Source: Pseudopithomyces maydicus
Taxonomy: Eukaryota > Ascomycota > Dothideomycetes > Pleosporales > Didymosphaeriaceae
Direction: 5' to 3'
NCBI GenBank assembly: GCA_026873275.1
Contig: JANTUC010000018.1
Location: 124,001 to 188,000 of the forward strand
DNA: 64,000 nucleotides
In this document: in pieces, positions 1-12,188 of the stretch
How the letters are laid out: each line of letters begins with the position of its first letter
Numbering within the stretch: position 1 is the first letter of the stretch
Notes under the pieces: model-generated
Databases searched by the model: none
Seen by the model: only the letters and a program-made list of their open reading frames with translations
Told to the model about the DNA's origin: nothing
Position numbers and translations under genes: made by a program

Positions 1-950
1 CATACCGGTGGATACAGACAGACGTGCATGCAGTACATACCGGTGGGTACGTACCTCCCGGTGGGTATTGCATGACAGGGCGCGGGTGGGGCGCGTCTGC
101 GGGCTGAGGATGCGCTATGGACCTGCCGGTAGGAGCGTGGCGTGGGTAGCGCAGGGCGGAGGCGTAGCTGGGTGTGTTTCAGGATTCGCCAGTGGATTGC
201 TGGTTAAGGATGTGGACAAAGTACGGGTACGGAACGGTGGTGCATGCACGTGGTGAGATGCATATATGTACATATGTAGGGGGCATGGGTGTAGTGGTGT
301 GCAAACTGCTCGCCCGTGGGTTGTGTAATTCCCATTAGGAAGTCGATTGTGCCTCGCTTTGAGACATACATGCGTACATATATCCATATTAATCAATGGG
401 GGCGGAGCGTCGTGGTACGTACATATCAAACTGCGAGGTGGATATCTATGTCACCCCGTTATCCTGTACGTGCAATGCGATCGTCAGGCACCATATTGCG
501 AAACTTTGTTTTGCAAATTTTCTTCTTTTCTCCTAGTCAGCGTTGGTTGGCTGGGCGCCTCGATGATGACATGACGGACGGGAGGATACGAGCACGGGGT
601 TGTTTTGTTTCGAGGGAGCCGTGGCGCGAGGGACCAGAGTCATGGCTTGGGTCCGTGGCGGCGCGGAGAAGGATTGGCGTTGCGCCCCACTTTTCGGGGC
701 CATGTCGCGCGATTCGGGCGAGAGGGATTGCGGTGCTGGACTGACTAGGTGTGTACCTGGGTACCTGGGTACCTATTTGGTGTGGGTGGGTGAGGGTGAG
801 GGTGTGGTCGCGTAAGGCAATATGCATATGTACTGTATGTGTTGCCGGTTTGGTCGCTGCTGCGAACATGGATTTGCAATCGATGCCGGACCTCGAGCGC
901 AGATCGCAACATGATTAGCCAGCTGCTCGCCCGAGTCGCACTGCATACCG
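1..950. other. Left edge, no supportable gene
   Basis: No recognisable coding segment on either strand; the open frames are short and of biased composition. The stretch is rich in short imperfect repeats: a CATACCGGTGG-type unit occurs twice within the first 45 bases, and an 8-base GTACCTGG unit is repeated in tandem around 752-775. It lies downstream of the minus-strand catalase-related gene and may include its 3' UTR. Confidence 0.5.
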
Positions 951-2132
951 TTATGGTATGTCGTATATGCTGGTCACGGCGAGGGTCTTGGTAGCATTTT
1001 CTCTTTCCCTTTTCTGTCGGCTCATCGTATACACTGTTCGTCGTACCCGATTGATACCCCCAGGGGACGATGCTCGGCCAAGCACTCCCACGGATTCAAC
1101 CGCATGCGATCTTCCCAAAACACCCTGCGCTCCGGTGCCAGCGAGTCCTGCGGCGGAAATTCCACTGTCGCAATCGTTTGATATGGGGCTGTGGCTTCGT
1201 CCCAGACGACTGACCCATCCTCGGTAGGGTGGTGCTCTGGCGACGTCCCAAGCTGGATCTATCGCCCATCAGTTCCAATTCACTCGTCCCCTAATCATCA
1301 TCAAAACAACATGACAGTTTCTCAAACTCACCCTGATCTCATACTTTGCCCCTTTCCCTTCAAAATACTCCCTCAACCACCTACTCAACGCATCCCTCCC
1401 ATCCCCACTCCCCACCCCCTTCTCCCTCCCCCTCATCTCCTCCCCAACAGGAAACACCCCCAAATGCCCATACCACTCCCCAAACCGAAACGCACTCTGC
1501 GAGTAGAAGCTCATCCCGAGTAGATCTTTACTCGGCAGCTGAAACGGCGCCACCTGCTTCAACGCATCGGTCCTCAACCTCGTCGCCGCACCCAGCTTCA
1601 CAGGGCTGTCGAAGTACCGCTCCCGCATGCGCATCACATCCAGACACGTCGCTGCGTCCGTCAACTCGATGCTCGGCGCGTTGTTGAAGAAGAAGTCTTG
1701 CGTCGTGGCGTCCGGATCGCCCTCTCTTTCGCCCTCCGCACCGAAGACTCGGATCGCTAGACCGCGGGGTCCTGGGTCCTGGTCTGGGGCTAGCCATACG
1801 GGCTCGTTGGCGTAGCGTGCTGCTACGTCGTAGGATTTCCCTGGGGTTTTGAAAAGGCCTTGTTGGAGGTGAGCAGGGAGGTCCGGGAGGACGGTCAGCG
1901 TGCCTTTTACGATGCCTTGGGTTTTTACGTGTGTGGCGCGGTAGGCGTGGCCGTGTTGCGAGAGGTTGTGTTGTTGCATCGAGTTCATAGTTTCGCCTAT
2001 TTGATGAGCGATTTCTTCCTCGTTGGGGGGCGGGATTTCGACGCCGGGTGCGTCCCAGGGGAGGTAGGCATCTGGTGGGGGTGCGGTGGAGAGAGCGCGT
2101 TTGATGGAGGTGTAGGCTGAGGAGAGGGACAT
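951..2132 (-). CDS. Catalase-related heme protein (small catalase-like family)
   Basis: Member of the short catalase-like heme enzymes of fungi, which bind heme and act on peroxides or organic hydroperoxides. Exon 1 (1332-2132) starts at ATG 2132 and carries the conserved N-terminal half, including TQDFFFNNAP and the GLAIRVFG strand. A 73-nt intron (1259-1331, GTGAGT...TAG, branch CTGAT) joins exon 2, which reads VVWDEATAPYQTIATVEFP then FWEDRMRLNPWECLAEHRP, the typical family C-terminus. In the raw sequence this frame stops at 1022-1024. The expected ending (GINRVRR) is in the next frame, so one G appears to be missing from the G5 run (C5 at 1057-1061 on the plus strand); with it restored the stop is 951-953. 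The family call is firm; the exact C-terminus is inferred. Confidence 0.8.
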
Positions 2133-2860
2133 GGTTGGTGGTGGGTTTATTCAGAGCCGGTGTATGGAGGGAGTGGTGATGAAATGGGTATGGGGATAGG
2201 AATGGACATTGAGGGATACAAGTAGCTTTGGTTGAAGTCGTGTCGTCATAACTAGGTATGCGTTCACGCAGGCATAATAGAGGCGCAGGAGAAGCCGCTG
2301 AAGACTACTTCTGATCGACAAATGCTATTGAATTGGTGGCTGTCTAAATAGTATCCTAACCAATTGGAATGCTGGTAGCAGATCAACGAAGAAAAGTGGA
2401 TGAGAGGCTCGGATAGATGTGCCATTAGGGAGACGCTAACTTCTTCGGGTGATCTACACCTGCGCGGCTCTCTTTATCGAGACTTTATCAAAGGCTACTT
2501 TTCATCTCACGTATACCAGGGCGAGTATTGATGGAATTTATTTCAAAGCATAGCGAGAGTTGCTCACAATTGGTTTGACTAAGAAAGATGCGCAGTGGTT
2601 GCACGCAGGTTTCTTGCCATTCCGGTCCATGATTCTACATTGTATACCGTATATACCGCTGTGAGATCCATGATATGTATCGGCTAACAGTGAAAAGACT
2701 TCAGCGGGTATAGCTCAAACTGCGAATCTGGTTTCCCTCTATCAGTCTCTGCCCTCGTACCGAGTCCGAGCCTGTCTCGTCCTCGACTATCCAGCTCAGA
2801 CACTCTTCCCGCGATCAATTGCTTTCTGCCGCCTCCTCAAGAACCCTCCTAATAGAGGTT
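2133..2860. other. Intergenic, no gene seen
   Basis: About 730 bases upstream of the catalase-related gene and downstream of the small minus-strand gene at 2861-3172. I see no open frame with family resemblance and no RNA gene. It probably contains the catalase-related promoter next to 2132. Confidence 0.4.
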
Positions 2861-3172
2861 CTACTTCCCATCCGCACATACTATGCTGAGCATCTCAGAT
2901 AGAAGTGCTTCTACCTCTTTACGGACTTGATCCTCATTTGACTGCTCCCGAAAATGAAGTGTATTCATTATAGACTCGGCGAGCTCGTCTACTTTTTTCT
3001 CATTGTCGGGTGTCGAGGACAGGCGGAGGGCGGCGATGGCGGCGACGATTGGGTCGTCTGGACATGCGATGCCGTTGGTGGTGTGCATGGTGGAAGGGTG
3101 GACATCTGATGTCGAAATGAGCCAGTGGCTGGGGAACATTCAGCTATGAATCTTACCTTTTGAGCCTTCCAT
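2861..3172 (-). CDS. Small hypothetical acidic protein, two exons
   Basis: I do not recognise the family. A short first exon (3157-3172, ATG at 3172) ends at a GTAAGA donor. A 51-nt intron (3106-3156) ends in CAG, and exon 2 (2861-3105) continues in phase to a stop, giving about 87 residues. The product has no signal peptide or membrane segment. It is predicted mostly helical and acidic, with an alanine-rich stretch followed by KKVDELAESIMNTL and RKEVEALLSEML, which could form an amphipathic helical hairpin. The alternative single-exon reading starts at 3139. Support is the clean splice sites and protein-like composition only. Confidence 0.45.
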
Positions 3173-4689
3173 TGCTAAGGGGTCAATATATGTCTAGTGG
3201 AGTGTTGAAATTGCTGGCGGTGGGTATATAAAGGAATTTTCGGCGGGACTGTTCGTGGTAGGGGTGCGTTGGAGGCTACCGGAGCGGGGTATGTCGAGGT
3301 CGCTTCGAACTCAGTCATGGAAAATGGGGAAGATGCTTATGTATATTCCAGAGGGCGGTGCTTAGCGTCATGTGTTTGCGCAAGCAGCTGAATAGGCTCC
3401 AAGGTTGATACGGTGGAGTGCGAGTGTTGCGGGGCAGTGATTACCACGGTAAACGCGACGCTTGCCGCTCCTGCTACACTCAACTACCTTCAGTATCAGC
3501 GAGAACGATCTAAGATGAGATTGATATGACTTTATTCTCTTTACTGGATGAGATGGTCACTTATATAGAGATACGATATTTCTACAAACTCATAGGGAAA
3601 CAGGAGAGAAAGCAGAGAAAACGGATAGGTTGTACAGTTTGTTTGGGGGGTTACAATCCAACCGATTGTACCTACACTGTGTGTTCAAGAACAAGCAATA
3701 AGGGCAAGCTGCATGTTTACATGTCACTCCTTGTGCACCATCAATCGAAGATTACTTGTCATTTGAAGGAGTCAATTCAGTCAATCATCGAGCTTGACTT
3801 CGACATGGGCACCTAGCAATTCTTTTCCGATCATGATGAGCAACATCATTCACTCTCCCGGAGTTACACAAATTGTCCACTCAAAAATATCCAACAGTTT
3901 CTGAATGGCTTCTCAAAAACCACAACCCATCGTTGTAGTGCTATACTTTCCAACCCCACCAAAATCAGTATCAGACACATGCAACGGTGTCCAATTATTT
4001 TTCTCCCGTCCACGCCTCAAGATACAAAAAGTACAAAAGCGAAAACCGCATTCCAAGCCTACATCCAAATACAAAACCCAGTTGACTCCAACTTTCGCCC
4101 AAAAAAAGGGGGTCCTGAGTAATGTTTACATTAACATCGCAGTAATGAACTCCACCATCACTATCTACTATCCACCACCCACCGCAAATTCAAATCTCCC
4201 GACCAAGCGCTAAAACAGCCATATAGAGGAGAGCACAATCCTTCCATCTCCAAATCACCACGTCTCTTTTAGAAAAGGACATAACAACGCTCCTGTCAAG
4301 CCGCCGAGCGACGCAGTCGGACCAAAGACAACTGGCAAGCAATCATTTGAATCACGTCGCTTACGAATGGATAGATGAAGGAGGTGAAAGTCTGGTATCT
4401 TTATTTCATTGCTTGAATGCTTGCTTGCTTGCTCGGCTCTTGCCTCGCCTCGCCTTCCGACAAAGCACTGTCACACCTCCCTGAGGCTTATTCCCACCGC
4501 AGCCACAGCATTCACGGCTCCTCCTTGTCACCCTTGCCGTATACGCAGCTGGCGGTACCTCTCAGCACGCGATCCATTCACGCCATACCATGCCATGCTA
4601 TACCATACCACCCACCAGCCGCACGCCAATGGATTCCCAAAAACGCCTCGCTAAACAGTACAGACGACCTAGCCCCTACGCAAACACGT
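3173..4689. other. Intergenic, no gene seen
   Basis: Open frames at 3526-3816 and 3905-4213 on the plus strand have no protein-like signature. The part near 4690 is the 3' flank of the minus-strand HRD1 gene. The segment near 3173 should hold the promoter of the small gene ending at 3172. Confidence 0.4.
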
Positions 4690-5836
4690 CTACTCTTCCT
4701 CGTCGTCGTCATCCTCGTCATCTTCATCTTCATCTCCATCATCCTCCTCTTCAAACTCGCACCTCCGCCCCGCACTCCTACACCCGCGACACGCCTCCCC
4801 TGTCACACCCCCGATACACGCCATCCTCCCCATGCGGCACTGGAAACATGCCCTCGGGGGCTGGGTGCGGGAGGGGAATGCGTCGGCGGTTGTATCGGGG
4901 GTGGGATTGGGATTGGGATTGGGATTGGTGTTGGTGTTGGTGTTGCTGGGACCACTGCTAATACCGCTACTACTACCGCTACCACTACCACTACCATTAC
5001 CGCTGGCATTGGCAGTGGTATTAGCATTAGTATTCGCATGCCCCAGCCCCTGTCCCTGTCCCTGTCCCTGTCCCACGCTATCAAAACTCCAGCTCGAGCC
5101 CAAGGAGCTAGGTTCCGCGGGGTTAGCAAGAGGCGTCGCTGTAGCTGTGGAGCTCGAAGACGCCAGTGGCGGCGATGGTGAGGGGGGCGAACTTCTATTC
5201 GAGGGAGGGGGTCGCGGCGCTGATGCTGATGCCGATGTCGACGATGACGACAACGCCGCTGCCGATGCTGATGCCAATACCGATGCTAGGGAGCCGGTTG
5301 TTCCCGACGGGCCTGCCTCGGTGGAGGGTGGCTGCGTGGTGGTGGTTGTGGGTGTCGGCGTTGGGGTGGGCTGGGTTGCGAGGGACATGGGGCGTAGGGT
5401 CCAGCCTTCGGGAAGGGTCAGGCCCTGCGGTATGCCGGCATCGCCTTGTCGGAGGACGGGGCCGTTGGGGAAGTATGCTTGGGGGTTTGTCTGCGGGAAG
5501 GGTTGGGGATTGAGCGAGGCGATGGGTGGTAGGTCTTGTCCTGCTGCCGCAGCGCCGGATGCTTGCTGGAGACGGTTCAGCTCGGCGAGGAGCGCGTGAA
5601 TGTGCTCTAATTGGGCATGCTGGGCATTGAGCTGTTGTATTGATGCTATGATGTTTTGTTGAAGACGTAGGATGTCGCCTTGGATGTCGTTGGGGTGCTG
5701 CGGAACACCCGCCCCTGTTACCGGGGTCAAGGCGTTGGGCATCTGAAGCGGGATATTGAGATTGTGGTTTTGAAGTTGAGGTTGGAGAGGGTTGGGCTGT
5801 TGCGCGATCTGCTGGGCCAGTCTTTCCATCAGCAAG

Positions 5837-5868
<32 letters not shown>

Positions 5869-7436
5869 GATGGGGTTGGGATTCGCGTCAGCAGGCCGAT
5901 TTGCTGGCAGGCGCATGTTACCCAGGGCGAGGCGGATGGGTCCAAAGTTGAAAACCCTGACGTTGCCTTGGGGTTGATTCTGCTGTCCGGGTTGGGCCGC
6001 AGGCTGTTGCCCAGGCTGTCCAGGGGCGGCAGGCGGTGCTGGCAGATTGCCAATGGGGAATGCCGCTGGATTTGCCTGACCAGCATTTGGCTGATTCTGG
6101 GCGTTATTTGTGGTGGGCGACTGGGCGAGCACGGGTCGACGACATGTGGGACAAACCTGCTGCCGCTCGAGCCAACTCCTTAGACAGCTGAAATGCAGAA
6201 TATGCCCACAGGGGAGTTTCTTTGGCCTCTGTCGCTCATCTACCCTGCGACGACCAGGTTGCGCACCTTCTGCTCCTGGTTCAACCTGCATTCGTAAGCT
6301 TATGAATGTTAAGATCACATGACCTGGCAACGTACCCAGGGCTGCATCTCCTCGCGGCAGACGATGCACGTGTTCTCGCGCTCCAGGTCCTCAGCGGTGG
6401 CATCCGGGTAGCGGGCATTCATATCCCTAGTGGCGTTTCGGTATTGGTAGAAGTCGTGTAGCCTCTTGAAGAAGGAGCGGACAGACATGAAAAGATCACG
6501 GACGATGTGGATGGGTATGCCGTAGAAGGTCATCAGGAGCACGAAGAAGATCATGTAGACAATCGACTTGATGGCGTCGGTGATCAGATCGAGGGTGAAG
6601 ACCCAGCGGCCCTTCTCCTCCCAGCCAGGCACATCGTCATCGTCATCGTCCTCATCCTCAGCTCCGGGAACAGGCTCGCCGGCAGCTTCGGCAGCCTCTC
6701 TGCGCTGGGTTTGTTGCTCCCTTGCAATTCTACGCGCCTCGTCCCGTGCTTTCTCTTGGCGATGTGTGATGGTGAGTTCGACAAGTGACAAGCCATAGCG
6801 CAGGAGAGTGGACACGGATGCAATGGCCAGGAGAACATATTCGAAGCCGAACATGACCATGACACCGGCTCGCGCATCCGCCATGATGGAGTCGACACAG
6901 TGGTGCACCATGAAGGCATCGAATGCGACGGAGAGGAGCAGGGAGCTCATCAAGCGGGCGTGGAACAGTCTTGGGTTCGCGGGCGGTTGCTGTTCGAGGA
7001 ACTCGACTCGCCCCTCCCCGATCCACTGCCACACCTTGCCAGCCAGCAGGCACAGGAACATGGCAAAGAACCACAGGCCGATGTCGTCGCGGAAGATGGT
7101 CATGGCCAGCAAAGTCTCGCTGACGGCGAACCATGCCTTGTCGTACAGCTGCTCTGTCTCGATGGGGCGCAGAGGGCCGTAGAAGAGTCGCTGGAGGCCA
7201 TATCCCAGGCTTCCCATGACAATCACAGCGAGGTTGGCGAGAAACAAGATGGAGCCGGTGCTCTGGGAGATGTACACGGCGGCCGAGTAGAAGTTGGGCC
7301 GCTCGACGAATGCGCGCAGGAGCACGACATTGGCCAGAACGGCGGAGCTCTAGAGTCGCGTGTAAGTATACACATAGCTATGGAGGTACAGCAAATGAGG
7401 GACACGTACCGCGACGTAGATCTGCAGCCTGCTCAT
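4690..7436 (-). CDS. hrd1: ERAD E3 ubiquitin ligase HRD1 (RING-H2, polytopic ER membrane)
   Basis: Core ligase of the ER-associated degradation complex. It ubiquitinates misfolded lumenal and membrane proteins and forms the retrotranslocation channel. Three exons: 7410-7436 (MSRLQIYVA), 6336-7349 and 4690-6285, with GTACGT donors and introns of 60 and 50 nt; total about 878 aa. The N-terminal part starts with the family motif VERPNFYSA and holds several membrane segments (about residues 10-290), broken by an acidic cytosolic loop (about 210-235). The RING-H2 begins at CIVCREEM (about 337) and continues after the second intron with [18 protein letters not shown] and CPTCRRPV. The tail is a long Pro/Gln/Asn-rich low-complexity region with a poly-Asn run. 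Unexpectedly, residues 827-856 form a Zn2Cys6-like cysteine cluster before an acidic C-terminus. The family identity is certain; the role of the extra cluster is unknown. Confidence 0.95.
5836..5869. repeat. GTT trinucleotide repeat inside HRD1
   Basis: Eleven consecutive GTT/TTG units on the plus strand encode a poly-asparagine run in the disordered tail of HRD1. The run is a multiple of three, so length changes would keep the frame. Confidence 0.9.
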
Positions 7437-8503
7437 GGCGAACATTAGACTATGGCGACTCCAGGCCGGGCGGTGTTAATCCATTCAGTGGCTAGCACGA
7501 GTTGTGTTGATCGATTGACATGCGACCCGCGGCACAGCAACACTCCAGCCTGTCTTGACACGTTTGCTGAGGCAATGTATCAAAGCCGGCAGTGACGGAC
7601 GCCAAGCCCGACCTCGACTGTCGCTTCCTCGCCGGCCCACCTCCGCACGGCCCGCCTCGCTCGCCGCTTCCTTTGCGCCCGTCGTAGCTTCCCTGCCCAT
7701 TCACCTGCGCTTTCCCAGCTCTTTCACCCCGACTTCTGCCCCTCCCTCCTCCCATCCCTTTCCTCCCTCCTCCCATCCCTTTCCTCCCTCCCAGCCCTCT
7801 CCCCCACCCCCTTTAGTGTAATCTTGCGCCTTTTTCCACAGCACTGACAAATCGCAATGCGAATTTCACGCCGAGCGCAGCATCCCTACCCCAGCTAGCC
7901 ATCCCAGGTGTTAATCCCAGCACCAGGCAGGGGCCTCGCCCACCTCGCCCACGCCGCCTCCATCGCCATCTGATGCTCGGCCGGTTGCTCGGAATCTTTT
8001 GAGCCTCAACTCCACAACCAAGCTACGCTATGGCCAGCTCGCGCATCGTGGAAACCCTCGTGACATTCTAGATTGTCCATTTTGCTGCTCGCTCAGCCCT
8101 CGGAGCCCAGTCCGTCTGCTAAATGCCGCGGACTGCCACTCGTAAAGAGCCCACCTGCGTCACCATTCTCCAAAACTTTGCCTGCTTTCCTTCATTTCGT
8201 CTTGGTCGCGTACCTGGCGCCCAGCCATTGCGGGGAACGTCGACCATAGATGCGGGGAACTATACATCACTACTGCACAACCCCAGTCGCCTACCAACTT
8301 TTTGGTCAATTTCACCATGCTAGAACTGCACCCGCCGGGGACCCGTTGCATCGCATCGACTAATGGTTCCAAACTCATTCCACCGTGATCGCTTGCAGTA
8401 GATATATAAGACCACCCATCACCCTGCTGAACAGCTCCCACTGGATCATGCACGTGGTAGTATTCTAGCTTCCTTCTAGCTTGCCAACACAGCACTGCCA
8501 GCC
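7437..8503. other. Divergent intergenic promoter region (HRD1 / GH32)
   Basis: About 1.07 kb separates the two start codons, which face away from each other. It has C/T-rich tracts, including two copies of a roughly 21-base CCATCCCTTTCCTCC-type unit near 7750-7795, as is common in fungal promoters. No gene is evident inside it. Confidence 0.5.
8403..8410 (+). promoter_or_regulatory. TATA-like box upstream of GH32 gene
   Basis: TATATAAG lies 94 bases before the ATG at 8504, a plausible distance for a fungal TATA element with a short 5' UTR. This is sequence resemblance only. Confidence 0.4.
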
Positions 8504-10634
8504 ATGCTACCAAGACTCTCTGCTCTGGGCCTCTTGCTTTCAGTTCTCCCTGGAAGCTATGCCCAAAATGCTAGTCTCCCTGCTGTCCTGGACGCAGAAC
8601 TCATTGCATCGCTGGGGAACAATACCCTCTTCACTCGATGGCGGCCCGTATCACATTTCCTCGCCCCAGCCGGATGGATGAACGTACAGGCTCCCAAGAC
8701 CACTTTTTCCGTCAGATACTTGTTGTTGACACGCCCATAGGATCCATGTGGTATGATGTATGACCCGACTGAAGACTTGTATCATGTCATGTACCAATGG
8801 CACCCGGAACATATCGATTGGGGTATGTGTTTCCAGCACCCAAACCACAAACATTGACTAACCAGAGCAGGCAACATTTCTTGGGGGTATGGCATATTTT
8901 CTCATGTGATTATGTAGACTCTAACAAATCTTTAGGCACGCCACCTCAAGGGATCTTGTTTCCTGGACAGATGTGGGCGGCTGGGAAGGCAAAGATGCTG
9001 AGGCCATAGTCACGGGACCTGTAGGCTCTTACAATGGTCTCGGTATCTTCTCGGGAACAGCACAACCTGTCAATATCTCGGGCGAGCAGGACGGCACGCT
9101 CCTAGCCTTCTATACCTCCGTCTCTAAGCTTCCCACTAATTGGAAGATACCCTACCAGAAAGGGACAGAAACCCAGAGTCTTGCTATTTCACAGGATGGT
9201 GGTGCCACATGGGAGCAGTATGCAGACAATCCCATCATCTCTGGACCACCAGAGGGCTGGAACATTACAGGTTGGCGCGATCCTTTCTTCGAGCCATGGT
9301 CAGAAATGGACGAGCTTCTTGGACAGGAAGAGCCGCACTACTATGCCGTTTTGGGATCTGGTATCAAGGAAGTAGGACCTCGCATACCGTTTTACAGTGC
9401 TCCCGCAAACAACTTGACGGATTGGACCTTCCTGGGTGCGCTTTGGGAACCATCAGACAACGAGACTCTAGGCGATATCTTGGAGACTGGTACTTACGCT
9501 TTCAACTTTGAGGTTTCAAACTTCTTCTCACTGGTGGACGACGATGGCGAAGTGCACTACTATGTCATGATGGGCACTGAAGGTGGGAACACGACCTTCC
9601 ATCCCCGTGCTCAGTGGGGATTGTGGAACGAAGGCACGATCTCGAAACGAGAGAACGGATCCGTCGAGTTTACCCCCGTAGCTGGTGGTGCTATCGATTC
9701 TGGTCTTCTCTATGCCGTTACCAGCTTCAACGACACGAAGCACAACCGCCGCGTGCAGTGGGGCTGGGCAGTTGATGAGCTTTCATCCGACTACTTGAAT
9801 CAGCAAGGCTACAACGGTGCTTTCGCCCTTCCACGTGAGATGTATGTCAAGAAGACCCGCGGGCTCACCAATGCTACTGGTGCTCTGACTCCTAACGGCA
9901 ACAACCGCGTGGTCGAGCAAAACGGTACATACACCGCATACACCCTTGGCGCGCGACCCGTCCCCGAAGTCGTTTCCGGCCTTCGTAATGGCACAACCCA
10001 GCGCAACTACAAGACCGCCGACCTGCCAATCTTCTACAGCCGCATTGTCGGCAACGGCTCTGCTCACATGGAACTTAAGGTCACGCTACGCAACATAACT
10101 GGTCCAGCTGGTGTCACAATCGCCGCGTCGCCTGGTGGCGAGGAGTACACGAACATCTACTGGGATCCTTCGAACAACACTATCAATGTAGACCGGTATG
10201 TTTATCCTGTGCTGTTTACTCTGCTTATCTTTCCAGCAATCTTCTTTGCTGACCCTTGAACTAGCTCCCACTCTTCCTCAATCCCCGACATCGCCCTCAA
10301 CTATACCGTCATCGGCTACTTTGCGCCCTACTCCCACGCCATCACCGGCACCGAGGATGTTGTCATGAACATCTTCATCGATGGCTCCCTGGTCGAGCTG
10401 TACATCAACGACCGTTTTTGGCTGACCACACGCATCTACCCAGCGCGTGAGGACTCCACCGGCTTCGGCGTGTATGTTGACGATGGCAATTCCACGCATG
10501 TCGAAGTGCCTGAGTTCATTTCCTGGATTGACACTGCAAACGTGTGGCCGGAGCGACCGTTGAACTCGAGCAGTAAGCTGGTGTTTGATACGGCGGAGCA
10601 GACGAACAACGGCACGTGGTGGTCGGGAAGGTAA
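8504..10634 (+). CDS. Secreted glycoside hydrolase family 32 (invertase / fructan hydrolase)
   Basis: Hydrolyses beta-fructofuranosyl bonds in sucrose, inulin or levan, probably outside the cell. Five exons: 8504-8683, 8741-8822, 8871-8886, 8936-10195 and 10265-10634, with introns of 48-69 nt, giving 635 aa; one exon is only 16 nt. Residues 1-20 are a signal peptide ([20 protein letters not shown]). The nucleophile motif reads WMNDPCG (about 58-64), with Cys where most GH32 members have Asn. FSGTAQ and WRDPFF (about 206) follow; the acid/base Glu is in FEVSNFF (about 285), which replaces the classical EC motif. The C-terminal beta-sandwich contains the family-typical VEVFIDGS-like stretch (MNIFIDGSLVELYIND). 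Many N-glycosylation sequons fit secretion. Choice among invertase, exo-inulinase and levanase is open. Confidence 0.92.
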
Positions 10635-10821
10635 ATATAACTAAGCTTGTCAACGATAAAAGGTTGGATATGTATATATGAGTTAATTGGACGACTTGAA
10701 CGACTTGAATGCCATGTATTCCTCAGCTCGATCCTCCTCCGCAGTGCGTGGCTCTCAACAATCAATCGACTCCCCAGCAACAGTCTCACCTCCTAAGCCT
10801 TAACCCCCACCTCCGCCCCCT

Positions 10822-12188
10822 TCACCCCCACCGCTCCCCCTCCCTCATTCTCCTCGCCCTCTCCAGCCTCTCGTCCTCCAGCCTCTTCATCTCCTCCTTC
10901 ACCTTCGTACTCCCCGGCACTACCCTCTCCCTCTCCCGCGTAATCCTCCACCCCTCCAACCTCTCCCTCCCCAACGCCCGCAACGTCTTCCTCTCCACAA
11001 CACTATACGCCCCATCTTCCCTATCAAAATTAAACGGCTCCTTCACGCTCACAGGCGGATTCGTAATAACCCTTACCCTCCTCAGCGCATTATGACTCGC
11101 ACTATGCAGCATCAACGGATGCAGCAAATACACATCCCCCACCTCCCCCGTGACCTCCACAAACGCCTCATCCGGCATCCCCCTCGCGATGTCACAGTAA
11201 AAACTCAGATCCGCGCCCTCGGAAGCGAACGTCGGGTTCTGCGCCCGCGGCGTCATGCGGCTGGATACGCCCTCGGGGTGAGCGAAGAGGTGCTGCGCGA
11301 TTAGCGGGATCCCGGGCGGGCAGATCACGGTGCCGCCGCCTGAGGGCACGATGTCCGTCCAGAGGGGGATGACGAGGAGAGCTTGCTCGGGGGAGTCTAG
11401 GTAGTGCACGAAGAAGTCGCCGTCTACGTGCCAGTTTGTGAGCTGCTGCGGGGGAGTGGGGGAGGTGGGGCCCGAGGGCACGCCGAGGTTGACGATGAAG
11501 GAGTCTTTCCAGGAGGAGGCGGAGCTGGGTGGGGGTTAAAGAGGTGGTGAGTTGGGGTGGGGGTGAGATATTGGGGGTTTTTGGGGGGAGGGGGAGGAGG
11601 GGAGGATTGATGTTTGGGATGGCAGTGGGAAGGAGGAGGGTTTTCTAGGGATAGCAGATGCAAGACATACTCGTTAACCCGATCTTCGCCGCCGAGCAGC
11701 TGGCACATTGCGGACCAGGCTTTGGGTGCGATGTCGGTCACGGGGAAGTATTTGTGGATGGGCATGTTGATGCGGCCGGTGTCGTTGTTGGTGTTCCTGT
11801 CATGCGGACGGATTAGCACTGCTTTCTTGCCTGGTTTCCTTTTTTTGGTTTCCTGGTTGCTTGCTTGACTGATGGCTTGATGACCTGGTCACAGGTGCTA
11901 CACCAGTTTGATATGGAAATAGCATAGCAGGGATAAGTCACGTCATGTCACGTACCACGTCGACATGTCGTCGGGATCCATGCCCAGGCGTGTCCAGAGA
12001 TCAACTTGTAGCTCGGCGGCTTGCTCGCGGGTGAAGCATCCGGTGAGCTTGAGCCAGCCGTGTTCGAGGAAGTGCTCGATTTGCTCCGGGGGAGGGGGTA
12101 TTGGGATTCTGCCATGGTGGTGGTGCTCGGTGACTTGGCTACTCGGTCGCTGCGTCGTTCTAAGGTTGCTCAATACTTGGTGGGTCAA
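10822..12188 (-). CDS. Phytanoyl-CoA dioxygenase (PhyH) superfamily protein
   Basis: Fe(II)/2-oxoglutarate-dependent dioxygenase of the PhyH fold; substrate unknown. Three exons: 11956-12188, 11671-11796 and 10822-11524, with introns of 159 and 146 nt, GTACGT and GTATGT donors and CAG acceptors; 353 aa. The metal-binding facial triad is visible as HVDGDFF (His-x-Asp) and a distal HPLMLHSASHN segment followed by a conserved Arg. The final 60 residues are highly charged and probably helical (RERERVVPGSTKVKEEMKR). No targeting signal is evident. It converges on the GH32 gene with only about 190 bases between them. Confidence 0.85.

Noticed and set aside
4832..5599. Long plus-strand frame antisense to the HRD1 tail
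   Set aside because: It mirrors the low-complexity Ser/Thr/Pro/Asn codons of HRD1 and has only repetitive Val/Leu/Gly content.
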